DNA of 64,000 nucleotides from Roseovarius arcticus (lineage in GTDB: Bacteria; Pseudomonadota; Alphaproteobacteria; Rhodobacterales; Rhodobacteraceae), in assembly GCF_006125015.1 (NCBI RefSeq), contig NZ_SZZN01000001.1, positions 2,480,001-2,544,000 on the forward strand. The letters run 5' to 3'. Made by a program: the position numbers and the translations under genes. Position 1 is the first letter of the stretch; each line of letters starts with the position of its first letter. This document shows, in pieces, positions 37,228 to 46,534 of the stretch. Below the pieces are notes generated by a model that did not search any database, was not told the DNA's origin, and saw only the letters and a list, made by a program, of their open reading frames with translations.

Positions 37228-38139
37228 GATCCCGACACCGGCAAGCGCATTTCGCGTCTGAATGATCAATCCGCCTGGGTGGTCCACGACGTTCCGGACC
37301 TGCGCATTGTCGACCAGGACCTGTGGGATCGGGTCAAGGCGCGCCAGGGTGATCTCCGTGTCAGAAAGAACACCGGCGATGGCATGTGGGATCGCCGCCG
37401 TCCGCGCTATCTTCTCTCCGGTCTTATCAAGTGCGGCCATTGTGGTGGCGGTTATTCAGTTATCTCTCAAACCCATCTCGGCTGTTCGACCGCGCGCAAC
37501 AAGGGTACCTGCAAAAACCTGCGCGGGATCAAACGGGCAACACTGGAAGACTACGTTCTTGGCGGTCTGCGTCATCATTTGATGGACCCCGATTTAGCCA
37601 AACTGTTTGCCGCAGAATACAGCCGCCATTTGAATACGCTGAGATTAACAAAGAACGCCTCGATCGAGCGCGACAGGGCCGAACTCAGGAAGGTTATCGG
37701 GGAGCAGGAAAAGCTTGTGGATGCCATCTGTGACGGTGTGCCAGCAAGCAAGCTGAAAGACCGTATGATCACATTGGAAGAACGGCAACAGGATCTGGAG
37801 CATAAACTTGCAGCCGCCAAAGAAGACCCGATCTTGGTTCACCCCAACATGGGCAAGGTCTATCGCCAGCAGGTTGAGAGCCTTGCAGCGTCCCTGAACA
37901 GCGCAGGGTCCCGAACGGAGGCTGCCGATATTCTGCGCGGTTTGATCGACCGGATCACAGTCACCCCCGACTTGGTGACCGGAGAGCCGGCTGTCAGCCT
38001 TGAAGGCAACCTCGCGGGCATTCTTGCTCTGTCCCAGACAGCAAAAAACGCCGTTCCGGTTTCCCAAGACGACGTTCAGCAAGTAAAGTTGGTTGCGGGA
38101 GCATGCAACCGCCGTCAATTTCCGATAATTAACTGTTGA
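37228..38139 (+). pseudogene. Large serine recombinase, N-terminal catalytic domain lost
   Basis: From the IS3 edge the frame reads DPDTGKRISRLNDQSAWVVH, a recombinase domain (LRIVDQDLWDRVKARQ), a zinc ribbon (LIKCGHCGGGYSVISQ ... CKN) and a long coiled coil (RAELRKVIGEQEKLVDAICD), ending at 38139. This is the C-terminal half of a large serine integrase; the resolvase domain with the Ser nucleophile is missing, removed with the IS3 event. Such enzymes usually sit at the end of the element they move, next to one attachment site. Confidence 0.87.
38089..38110. repeat. TTGGTTGCGGG...TGCAACC hairpin at the end of the recombinase
   Basis: GGTTGC / GCAACC inverted repeat around an eight-base spacer, preceded by TT as in the copy at 24030. 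The matching words are TTGGTTGCGGG and TGCAACC, with four bases between here and seven G there. Position at the 3' end of a large serine recombinase fits an attachment site. Confidence 0.4.
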
Positions 38140-38349
38140 CGTTTAAAAAGCCACTGGTCAATAAAGTAGCCACCAGCAGGCCGGGGACGATCTGATGGCC
38201 AGATGCCTGCGGAGCAAGTTTTTGAACTCGAAACAGCCGTCAGAGGTGGCTGCGCGTGACAGAGTGAACGGCTCGCCCCGATGACGAAAGAGGACGGCAC
38301 ATTGTGAGCCCGGGCTACCCCACACGAGGTGACCTGTCGCATTCCAATC

Positions 38350-38740
38350 TCACCAATCCAAGCCCTGTGCTGACGCGAGGTGAAATGCCACCACAGAATC
38401 GCCGGGTCCGCAGCTTCCTCTACGCCGTGCGAAGCTTTGTCCCAAAAGCCAGCCGACGATCCACTCGCCGAGATGCGCCTGCCAGTCAAGAGCGCCAGAG
38501 AGGATCACGAAAAGCGCGATATTGGCTGCAATCAGCCCCAAGATCGCCGTGAGGGTCGGCTGTAACGGCAGGCCCGCACGTCCGCATCCGGAAATCCATT
38601 CCCTGCCACAGCCCGATCATGCCAAATACCGCGCCCGACGACCCAATCATCGGCGCAGGGCTGGACGACAACAGCCCGAAACATACCGCGCCCGCAACCG
38701 CCGACAGAAACAGTATCGGCAATGTCCTGACTGTCATCTT
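38350..38740 (-). pseudogene. Rhomboid-type membrane protein, frameshifted and N-truncated
   Basis: One minus-strand frame carries PMIGSSGAVFGMIGLWQG (the GxSG serine of rhomboid helix 4). A neighbouring frame continues with GLIAANIALFVILSG and WQAHLGEWIVGWLLG, which holds the helix-6 His. The switch of frame lies near 38570-38580. The first helices are not found upstream of about 38740. So this is a decayed intramembrane protease or inactive rhomboid homologue. Confidence 0.7.
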
Positions 38741-39282
38741 CCAATCGGATCCGATAGAAAAGTTGTTCCTGCGGTTCGACTTGACCCATCATTGCGCTAC
38801 CCTCCACTTCAATATGTCAATTGAATCAGGGCCATGGCAGGTAATCAACCATATTCTATGACCGAAAACACAACATCTAGAGGGTCGAGTTTTTCACCGA
38901 TATCGGTGGTTTTAGGTCAGACTGAGGGAACTTATTGAAAAGCCGCTTCGAAGTCAGCGTGCCATTGGCGCAGTCAACTGCTGTGACCTGCATGCCGATC
39001 CGGACTGCGAACTTCCTTGTCGCAAACCTCAAAGAGCGAAACGGTGATGTGGGCATACCGCACCTCCCGCGCCGAGAGTTCACCCCGCTCTGAGTGCCCC
39101 AACTCCGAACAACCTTCCCGGTCGGCTGTTTCGTCCGCGCATTGCTCCATTGCCCATAGAAAGGGAGCCACGCATCCGGCGCCGCAGGTTGCTTTACCGC
39201 GGTTGGCTGGATCTGACAGGTATGGAGCGTTTGTATAGCTTGCACCGAGAGCCTGAAAGGCACGTGAGAAACAATTCAGGGT
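38741..39282. other. No recognisable gene
   Basis: About 540 bp. Several open frames exist on the minus strand (e.g. 38877-39263) but none has a family-like composition or a ribosome site. Possibly old coding remnants. No repeats noted. Confidence 0.4.
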
Positions 39283-39462
39283 CTACTTCCGTTGCTGCAG
39301 CCAAGGAAACATCATCTGCATCCACATTTCGGTCGCCTGCTCGCTCCACTGCTTCATCATTTCGTTCTGCTGTCGGCTTGCTTCCGCCAATATCTGACCC
39401 CGCGCCGCCGATGTCATTTGGTTCGCTGCCGAAAGGTAAGCGCTCAACCAAGGATTCTTCAT
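39283..39462 (-). CDS. Small PHB-granule-type protein (59 aa)
   Basis: ATG at 39462 with GGAG nine bases upstream. Starts MKNPWLSAYLSAANQM and is one long amphipathic helix rich in Ala, Gln, Met and Trp, ending MQMMFPWLQQRK. Short proteins of this kind accompany phasins in Rhodobacteraceae; with a PHB-type esterase and a phasin next to it, a role at polyhydroxybutyrate granules is reasonable but inferred. Confidence 0.55.
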   Translation of the reverse strand: MKNPWLSAYLSAANQMTSAARGQILAEASRQQNEMMKQWSEQATEMWMQMMFPWLQQRK

Positions 39463-39626
39463 CACTTTTTCTCCACATTGGTTTGTAGCCGTTGATACTA
39501 AGCCAGTTAATGCCGGTACATATATTCATTCTCGCAAAAACTAGAGCCATCGCGGAGAGTACTACGAAGCGGCGCGCATAGCGTTCCACGCCGCCGTGAC
39601 TGCGCATGTCGTCGGCTCTGTTGTTC

Positions 39627-40589
39627 TTACGGAAAGAAGATGCGCTGCGTGCCGGTGCGGCCTCTGGCCCCAGCCGTAAGACCCCAGAAATCTGCTATGT
39701 GGCGGGTCGAAGAAATGCCGACTTCCAGCATATATTCTCCCTCTTCTCCGAGACCATCGTTTCCGCCAGCGCTGATCGGCGTGCCGTGCCCCATTCCTTC
39801 GATGATGTATTCCTCGATTACCTCCTGTCCGTCAGCATTGCACCAGACCCGCCGAGGAAAGCCATCGACCGTCTCCACCCGCGTTGGCAGTCCTTCAACA
39901 TTATGGACACTTTGCCACTGCCGGACGATGGAAGCAGCGTTGGAACTGTCAACAGTTCCATCGTTACTGCCGTGCCAGACCGAGATCGTCGGCCACGAGC
40001 CGTCGAATTCCGAGGCTTCGCGCACAAACGCTTCGAGCTTGCGGTCCGAGGGGCCGCCATATCCCTGCATGCGAAAGAACGCCTCCATCAGGGTGTCTGC
40101 GCTGCGGTAGGGCAGTCCGGCGATGATTGCACCTCCCGCGAACACCTCCGGATAAGTCGCGAGCATTACCGCCGTCATGGCACCACCCGCAGACAGCCCC
40201 GTGATGAAAATCCGCGACGGGTCCACACCGTGATCATCAACAACCTCCGTGATCATCTGATGAATAGAGAGCGGTTCGCCGCCGCCGCGTAGGAAATCGT
40301 CGGATTCGAACCAATTGAAACTGCCAATAGCGTTGTTTGTGCTTCTTTGCCCCGGAAACAGGAGCGCTATCCCGCATTCATCGGCGAGAGCAGACCAGCC
40401 TGACCCGATATTATAACTGTCCGCCGACTGGTTGCTGCCATGGAGTACGACAACAAGCGCACCGTTCCGGGAAAAGTTCTTCGGGATATAAGTTTTCGCA
40501 CTCAGCGACCCGGGGTCGGTTCCGAACTCGCTCAAGAGCGAAAGTTGATGGCCGTTTTTCGGCTTTGTGTGTATAGAATGATCGCTCAT
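39627..40589 (-). CDS. PHB-depolymerase-like esterase (alpha/beta hydrolase)
   Basis: 320 aa from the ATG at 40589 behind AAGGAA. Esterase PHB family: oxyanion region VVVLHGSNQSADS, nucleophile Ser133 in GLSAGGAMTA, Asp in WHGSNDGTVD and His in EGMGHGTPI. No signal peptide, so it probably acts in the cytosol on PHB oligomers or a related ester (the family also holds feruloyl- and polyester-type esterases). Phasin gene upstream in the same direction. Confidence 0.82.
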   Translation of the reverse strand: MSDHSIHTKPKNGHQLSLLSEFGTDPGSLSAKTYIPKNFSRNGALVVVLHGSNQSADSYNIGSGWSALADECGIALLFPGQRSTNNAIGSFNWFESDDFLRGGGEPLSIHQMITEVVDDHGVDPSRIFITGLSAGGAMTAVMLATYPEVFAGGAIIAGLPYRSADTLMEAFFRMQGYGGPSDRKLEAFVREASEFDGSWPTISVWHGSNDGTVDSSNAASIVRQWQSVHNVEGLPTRVETVDGFPRRVWCNADGQEVIEEYIIEGMGHGTPISAGGNDGLGEEGEYMLEVGISSTRHIADFWGLTAGARGRTGTQRIFFP

Positions 40590-40905
40590 GAAGTCAGGTT
40601 CCTTGGCGACACCGGAATGGGTCGTTGTCAGGTTGTCCTCCCGACCAGCAGAGAGATAATGCTGCGTCGCAACAAGGGCCATGGGGAAGACAAATAAACT
40701 ATGCAGAGAGCATCTAGGCAGTTCAGAGTATCCGTCTTGGTCAAGCGCTGTTTCGATCCCGCAGCCGGCTCATTCGCGAACCGTTGCCCAATAGCGCCCA
40801 GTGCATCTCTTGTTACATGTTCATAATATTGTCGATTACACGAAAACGGCGAACCCCTCGCAGACCCCGCCGTTCGTTTTCCAGATGCTTTCAGAAACTG
40901 AAGCC
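40590..40905. other. Intergenic region without recognised genes
   Basis: About 315 bp between the phasin stop and the esterase start. It should hold the esterase promoter. No gene or strong hairpin seen. Confidence 0.4.
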
Positions 40906-41400
40906 TTAAGCGCTTTTCTTGGCAGCCGAACCGGCCTTGTCGGCGGCATTTTTCACGTTCGCGGTGGCCTTATCGGTCGCGTCCTTGGCGGCGGATGTAA
41001 TCTTGTCCGTGGCCTCTTTGGCGTTGGCCGCGATCTTGTCGCTCATGTCTTCACCGGCCTCGGACGCCAGTTCCTTCGTCTCGGTCCCGGCTTGCTGGGT
41101 CACTTCGCCGACGTTCTGGGCAGCGCGCGTCATCAGGTCCATCTGCTTCTGAGCGAAGTCGCTATAGACTTTGGCGTATTCGGACGGATCGTCGCGGACC
41201 TGCGTCGCCTCACTGAGGTTCGAAAGCGCTTCTTTCGCCGTTTTACTCATGATCTCAACAGACCGGGTTCCAGCAGCAACGAAGATCGCAGTCATGCGCT
41301 CGTTCATGCTGGCCATCATCTTGATGGCGTCCTGGTTGCCCTGCGGGTTGAACAGGCTCTGGATGTTGTTGACGGCGGATTCTGTGTTTTGCGTGGCCAT
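40906..41400 (-). CDS. phaP: Phasin family protein
   Basis: 164 aa granule-surface protein. ATG at 41400 behind AAGGAG. The N-terminal two thirds form amphipathic helices (AIKMMASMNERMTAIFVAAG, EYAKVYSDFAQKQMDLMTRA) typical of Phasin_2. The last ~50 residues are an Ala/Lys/Asp repeat region (AKEATDKITSAAKDATDK and similar) like the PhaF-type tails that can bind DNA and help granule segregation. It coats PHB granules. Confidence 0.87.
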   Translation of the reverse strand: MATQNTESAVNNIQSLFNPQGNQDAIKMMASMNERMTAIFVAAGTRSVEIMSKTAKEALSNLSEATQVRDDPSEYAKVYSDFAQKQMDLMTRAAQNVGEVTQQAGTETKELASEAGEDMSDKIAANAKEATDKITSAAKDATDKATANVKNAADKAGSAAKKSA

Positions 41401-41594
41401 GTGAAATCTCCTTCTGGAGGATTGGGTGCGTTGCTGCTATTGGTATACAGGTAATGCTGCATCGCAGCATTACAACCGCTACGCCGCAGCAAGGCTGAGA
41501 GATTTCATCTTCCGCACAACGGACCTTAGGACAGCGCCACAAACCATCGTTTTTGAGCGGTCTTTGCTGGCGTAGCGAACGGCAACTTGGAGCC

Positions 41595-43142
41595 GATTTT
41601 GTTGAAAAACTCTTCCTTGATCGAATGGCCAATCACTGATTCAATTCCTGTATTGAACGGGAGATTTGGCGATGATGGGACCGAAGCAGGAAGCACAAGC
41701 GGCTTTGTTTTACGAGTTTTCTCTGGAAGATCACGTCCCGCAAAACCACCTTCTGCGGTCGATTGATCGGTTCGTTGATTTGAGCAGCATTCGCGCCTAT
41801 CTGACCGATTTCTACAGCCACACCGGTCGCCCTTCTATCGATCCAGAGTTGCTGATCCGGATGCTGCTGGTTGGGTATTGCTTCGGCATTCGGTCCGAAC
41901 GCCGCCTGTGCGAAGAGGTTCATCTGAACCTGGCTTATCGCTGGTTTTGCCGTCTCGAACTGACTGACCGGATCCCGGATCATTCTACTTTTTCCAAGAA
42001 CCGCCATGGCCGCTTCCGTGAGAGCGACCTGCTGCGCCATGTGTTTGAGATGACTGTTGCGCGCTGTATGAAAGAGGGGCTTGTGGGTGGCCAGGGATTT
42101 GCCGTTGATGCCAGTTTGATAAGCGCTGATGTCCAAAAACAGAACTCCAGCAATCCTGAAGACTGGGCAGCACGGGCGCGTGATCCCAACGATGCTCCAC
42201 GCGCAGTGCGCGAGTATCTCGACACTCTGGATGACGAGGCCTTTGGTGCTGCCACCACGGTCAAGCCAAAGTTCACCGCTCATGCTGACCCTGCCAGTCA
42301 GTGGACAGCGGCGCGCAAAGGCCCTGCTTTCTTTGCCTATTCTACCAATTACCTGATCGATACTGATCACAGTGTCATCGTTGACGTCGATGCCAGCCGG
42401 ACAAACAAAACGGCTGAAGTGCGCGCGATGCGCAAGATGATAGACCGGACCGAAGAACGCTTTGGCCTGAAGCCGGATTGGATCGCCGCAGATACGGCCT
42501 ATGGCTCCGCCGACAACCTCGTCTGGCTGACCGTCAAGCGGAAGATCCTCCCGTTCATTCCCGTCTTTGACAAAGGGGAACGTACAGACGGCACATTCTC
42601 CCGATCAGACTTTACATGGGACGATGACAACGACCGTTACATTTGCCCAGAAGGCAAAGAGATGCTGCACACGCGGCGCACCTATTCCGATCCTGCCCGG
42701 AACGCGCCAAGTTGGAAGGCACGAAAATACCGAGCTTTGAGAGCTGATTGCATGAACTGCCCGTCAAAGGCCAAGTGTTGTCCAAAATCTGAGGCGCGTG
42801 CAATCCACCGCGAGAAATATGAGATCGTCAGAAACTTCGCCCGACAGTGCGCGGCTTCCGAGTTCAACCCGACAGCGCAGAGGCGTCGAAAGAAGGTCGA
42901 GATGTTGTTCGCCCATCTCAACCGCATCCTCGGATTGGGCAGGCTCCGATTGCGCGGTCCGTGCGGTGTTCAAGACGAATTTACCCTCGCCGCAACCGCC
43001 CAAAACCTCCGGAAACTGGCAAAACTCAAGCCGTTGGTGCCAGCCGCACGATGACAAGGCGAGCGAGCATCTGACTTCCAAGTCAAATCAAAGTACTAGC
43101 GCAACTGACCACTCGCTATCAGGTGAGTTTTTCAACAAAATC
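41595..43142 (+). mobile_element. IS1182-type insertion sequence (about 1.55 kb)
   Basis: Perfect 18-bp inverted repeats GATTTTGTTGAAAAACTC at 41595-41612 and 43125-43142, flanked on both sides by AGCC (41591-41594 and 43143-43146), a likely 4-bp target duplication. One transposase gene inside. The intact repeats and duplication suggest a fairly recent insertion. Confidence 0.88.
41672..43054 (+). CDS. IS1182-family transposase
   Basis: 460 aa from the ATG at 41672 behind GGGAG. N-terminal DUF772-like region (YCFGIRSERRLCEEVHLNLAY, WFCRLELTDRIPDHSTFS), DDE core with FAVDASLISADV, WIAADTAYGSADNL and a late acidic residue, and a C-terminal Cys-rich part (CMNCPSKAKCCP). Full length, possibly active. 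Confidence 0.92.
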   Translation: MMGPKQEAQAALFYEFSLEDHVPQNHLLRSIDRFVDLSSIRAYLTDFYSHTGRPSIDPELLIRMLLVGYCFGIRSERRLCEEVHLNLAYRWFCRLELTDRIPDHSTFSKNRHGRFRESDLLRHVFEMTVARCMKEGLVGGQGFAVDASLISADVQKQNSSNPEDWAARARDPNDAPRAVREYLDTLDDEAFGAATTVKPKFTAHADPASQWTAARKGPAFFAYSTNYLIDTDHSVIVDVDASRTNKTAEVRAMRKMIDRTEERFGLKPDWIAADTAYGSADNLVWLTVKRKILPFIPVFDKGERTDGTFSRSDFTWDDDNDRYICPEGKEMLHTRRTYSDPARNAPSWKARKYRALRADCMNCPSKAKCCPKSEARAIHREKYEIVRNFARQCAASEFNPTAQRRRKKVEMLFAHLNRILGLGRLRLRGPCGVQDEFTLAATAQNLRKLAKLKPLVPAAR

Positions 43143-43221
43143 AGCCCAAAGTGCAGGATACTGCGCATATGTCGAATGGCGGCTTCTGCGCAAAGCCACA
43201 ATAGCAGACAGATTTTGCCCT

Positions 43222-44031
43222 CTACGATAGGGGTTTTTCAGATCGGGCTTGTCCGGGTGTGATCCCGAAGAATTGGCGGAATGCTGCACCAAACGCTGGG
43301 AGGCTTTCAAAACCGGCAACTTCAGCGGCGCTGGCTGAGCTTTCGCCAAGCGACAAGTTTCTTAGGGCAGTCGTTAAGCGAACTTGCTGACGCCACTGGC
43401 GAAAACTCATTCCGGTTTCCCGCTGGAAAAGCCGCGCGAGGGTTCGAGCTGAAGCTCCTGCGACTTCGGCCCAGTCTTCGAGGCTTCTGGGGTCTGCAGG
43501 GGTTCTAATCAACGCATCTGTTACGCACCGGAGCTGACGACTTTTGGGGAGGGGGATTTCCAAGGGCAGGAACGATGACTTTTCGATTTCATCCAAGGCC
43601 AAGGAGGTAATGTAATAGCCGCGCCCTTTGACGTCCCATTCCAAGGGTTCGGCGAAGGCCGCAAGGATCAATTCCCGCAACAGTGGCGTCACCGTATTGA
43701 CCCTGCAGTCGCAAAAAAACATCGGGGCTGCAGACTGTTTCAAAAACAGTGTCCGTATCGCGACGGGGCCATCCATGTAGATTGTATGCACAAGATCGGC
43801 TGGCATTACCAAAGCGGTGCTGGGCGGGATGATGTAGCTGGAGCGCGCTGTTTCAACATGCATCACGCCCGTCCCTGCATAGATAAGTTGCGCCTTGGAA
43901 TGCGCGTGTGCCTCGGCAAACAGGTAGGCGGGGTAGTCTTCGGCATAGCCGACGAGCGGTCGATCCACGGCTTCTACGGGAGATATTTCAGCATGTCTGT
44001 TTAGCGACAGAAATTGTCCTACTGTTCCCAT
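43222..44031 (-). CDS. AraC-family transcriptional regulator
   Basis: 269 aa. N-terminal cupin-like sensing domain (about 25-110, HAHSKAQLIYAGTGVMHVE) and a C-terminal double HTH (SLEDWAEVAGASARTLARLF and SASAAEVAGFESLPAFGAAF). Divergent from the broken cupin and GNAT genes across 55 bp, which it probably controls. The ribosome site is weak. Confidence 0.9.
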   Translation of the reverse strand: MGTVGQFLSLNRHAEISPVEAVDRPLVGYAEDYPAYLFAEAHAHSKAQLIYAGTGVMHVETARSSYIIPPSTALVMPADLVHTIYMDGPVAIRTLFLKQSAAPMFFCDCRVNTVTPLLRELILAAFAEPLEWDVKGRGYYITSLALDEIEKSSFLPLEIPLPKSRQLRCVTDALIRTPADPRSLEDWAEVAGASARTLARLFQRETGMSFRQWRQQVRLTTALRNLSLGESSASAAEVAGFESLPAFGAAFRQFFGITPGQARSEKPLS

Positions 44032-44086
44032 GCCGCCAGCATTACAGATATTTCGGGAACCAAGAAATGGAGATCGGCCCGTGCAA

Positions 44087-44500
44087 ATGAATCAAATGCC
44101 TAAGGGGCTATTTGGACGGGAAATCCGCCTCGTCTCGCAACCGATGATGAAGGATGGGCCCAATACACCAGGCCAGCCGCGCAAAACGGCCTATGAAGGC
44201 GATGGTATTTGGGTTGGCCAGACCGAGGTCACGGCAAGTGACATCCCAAGCCAGTGGCACCACCACGAAAACTAAGACAGCATCAAGTATATGTTGGAGG
44301 GCCGCATACGCGTGGATTGGGGTGAACAGGGTGAAAAAAGCTTTGAGATGAGATCAGGTGACTACGGCTTCTTTGGTCGCAAAGTGATCCATCGTGCGCA
44401 GATAATCGATGCACCAGAAAATTGTCGGTTCATTTTCATACGGCTGGGCGAGGGTGAATCCGTGGTCGCTGTCGAGGGCACCGTCTTTGCCGCTGAATGA
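44087..44500 (+). pseudogene. Cupin protein interrupted by an in-frame stop
   Basis: The frame starts MNQMPKGLFGREIRLVSQ, carries the first cupin motif as WHHHEN, meets TAA at 44273-44275, and continues in the same frame with DSIKYMLEGRIRVDWGEQGE and the second motif GDYGFFGRKVIHRAQI. A single base change of a Tyr or His codon would explain the stop. The protein should otherwise be a one-domain metal-binding cupin of ~137 aa. An alternative start after the stop could make only the C-terminal part. Confidence 0.77.
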
Positions 44501-44562
44501 GCACTTCGCGTATCCCCAAACTCATGGCGAAATTCAGCTGAATACTGAAAGAAACGAACTCA

Positions 44563-45319
44563 ATGAACAAGCCATCTGACTACGAAGCAATCTTTCCGCG
44601 CCCACTGTCCGAGGAGAAGCTGGAAAAACTTCCGCCAGCTCTTTTGCCCGCGCGTGTGCCTTTGGTCGGCACGGACGTAACGCTGGAGTCGATGAACGCC
44701 CAACTACATGCGGCCGAGCTGTATGAGGCGTCACATGGCAGCGCAGAGGGCCTGCGCATGTGGGACTATCTGACCTAATGGTCCTTGGCCTGATCTCGCA
44801 GCCTATTCAGCATTCTTGCGCACGCAATCCGCCAGCTTTGCCCCGATCTTCTACGCAATTCGCTGCAACAAGACAGGCAAGGTCAGTGGGCAGGCGAGTT
44901 TTTTGGACAACAACGCCCAAAATGGGTCGACAGAGATCGGCCATATCTGGTTTGGCCCGAAACTGCAGCGCACGCGTGGGGCCACAGAGGCGCTGTTTTG
45001 GATGTTGGATCACGCCATGACCAATCTCCGTTATCGCCGTATGCAATGGCGGTGTAACGCGCTCAACGCGAAATCTCGCGGTGCTGCGCGCCGACTGGGT
45101 ATCAGATTTGAGGGCATTTTTTACAACAACCTGATTTTCAAGGGAATGAACCGTGACACTGCTTGGTATTCTATTTTCGATGACGAATGGCCTGAAGTGC
45201 GCGTGAAAATTCAGTGCTGGTTGGACAGCGCAAACTTTGATGCCAATGGTGCGCCAAAGTCATCCCAGACCGAGATGATGCAGCAGCGCTCGCCGTCGAC
45301 GCGCCGGTCATCTGAGTAA
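44563..45319 (+). pseudogene. GNAT N-acetyltransferase, frameshifted
   Basis: First part from 44563 (MNKPSDYEAIFPRPLSEEKL ... LRMWDYLT) ends at TAA 44776-44778. Removing one A there (CTAATGG to CTATGG) restores the family continuation YGPWPDLAAYSAFL, which joins FYAIRCNKTGKVSGQASFLD and the acetyl-CoA-binding region FGPKLQRTRGATEALFWMLD. So a single inserted base broke a gene of about 250 codons. Homologues acetylate ribosomal or small-molecule amines (RimJ/RimL type). Confidence 0.83.
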
Positions 45320-45566
45320 AGATGCGCAACTTCGGTTTATTCAGAACGCAGGTCTGAGCCTTGCTTACTGACGAAAGAGCGGAGAAAACTGACTTTGGTT
45401 CTCGATTTCTGAACAGCGGCTTTGTCTACGGTTTGTGGCTGCTGTCATCGCGAGATGCAGCGGCGACAAATCTGACAAGGAGGAAAGCGCGGGCGACTTT
45501 CGGTGCTATGGGCGCTATGAGAACGTGACAATCGCTGACCACATCACGACGAAACTATGATCGACT

Positions 45567-46340
45567 TCAAGAGGCGCCGCCCGTCTCGATTTTGAGTAGA
45601 TGGCCGCAATGCTTACAGTGAACCGCGTCAGTGTCATGCCGATTAAGGGCGCACTCGGGACACATGTGGTGCAGCTTACTGGGCTGGAAAACGGTCTGTG
45701 CCAGGCGCAGGAACAGGGCAACCCCAGCGACCATGATGACCACCGCCACGAGCCGTCCAGTGGTGCCGGTCAGCACGATGTCGCCGAAGCCCGTGGTGGT
45801 TAGCGTCGACACGGTGAAATAGAGCGCATCGACATAGCCGACGATGTCGGGGTTGTAATCGACCCGCAGCACGAAGACCAATGTACTCATGAAGAAGATG
45901 AAGACGCAGAGGTTCACCGAGCTAACGATGACATCTTCATTGCGGCGAAAGAACGGCGTGTCGCGGCGCAGGTCGCGTAGGACGTGGTAGGAATGCAGCA
46001 GGCGCAGGGTCCTCAGCACCCTTAGAAAGCCGAAACTCTGCGACACCAACGGCGCCAGCAGGAGAGATAGGATAACCACCACGTCCGTGACCGTATAAAT
46101 CTGGCGCATCATCCGCGCTCGGTTTGGGGCGATCCACAGGCGTGAGAGAAAGTCGGTCAAGATTAGTGTGCCTATCACAAGGTCAGCAGCAAGGATTGCC
46201 GGAGTTGGCTCACGCGGCACCGTGGCAATGAAAAACACAATGGTAGAGACGTCGAAGCCCATCAGGAGGTAGCGAAACATCGCCGCCTTCTTGCTGGTGC
46301 CCGTATACAGCAGGTTGACCTTCTTTTTAAGCTTTTCCAT
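45567..46340 (-). CDS. Voltage-gated-type ion channel with zinc-ribbon tail
   Basis: 257 aa integral membrane protein with six segments. S4-like helix FLRVLRTLRLLHSYHVLRDL carries regularly spaced Arg. Pore loop and filter are TLTTTGFGDIVLTG (filter TTGFGD, against TVGYGD in classic K+ channels). After S6 comes a short C-terminal zinc ribbon, CPEC ... CKHCGHLLK, a fusion that may gate or regulate the channel. Ion selectivity is probably K+ but the Phe in the filter leaves this open. Confidence 0.85.
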   Translation of the reverse strand: MEKLKKKVNLLYTGTSKKAAMFRYLLMGFDVSTIVFFIATVPREPTPAILAADLVIGTLILTDFLSRLWIAPNRARMMRQIYTVTDVVVILSLLLAPLVSQSFGFLRVLRTLRLLHSYHVLRDLRRDTPFFRRNEDVIVSSVNLCVFIFFMSTLVFVLRVDYNPDIVGYVDALYFTVSTLTTTGFGDIVLTGTTGRLVAVVIMVAGVALFLRLAQTVFQPSKLHHMCPECALNRHDTDAVHCKHCGHLLKIETGGAS

Positions 46341-46534
46341 TGCTCCGCCCCCAAGTTACCAGCATAGAATCGGGGCGGCCGTGCGGCAGGATCAACTCCA
46401 GCAGGCCCACCGATTCATTCGGCTCTGACTTTGATTGCAACTCGTATCCCTTCAAGGTTTACGATGAGCCAAAAACTCTCGCTTGGCAAAATAACCATGT
46501 CTGTCTCAAAGGCCGTGACGGGTTACAATCTACA

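Noticed and set aside
37228..38139. A complete recombinase starting at an internal codon (about 37279)
   Set aside because: The conserved frame continues upstream into the IS edge and the catalytic resolvase domain is missing, so it is a fragment.
38877..39263. A 128-codon minus-strand frame near the rhomboid remnant
   Set aside because: No ribosome site, no domain and no helical or membrane pattern; considered chance or old decay.
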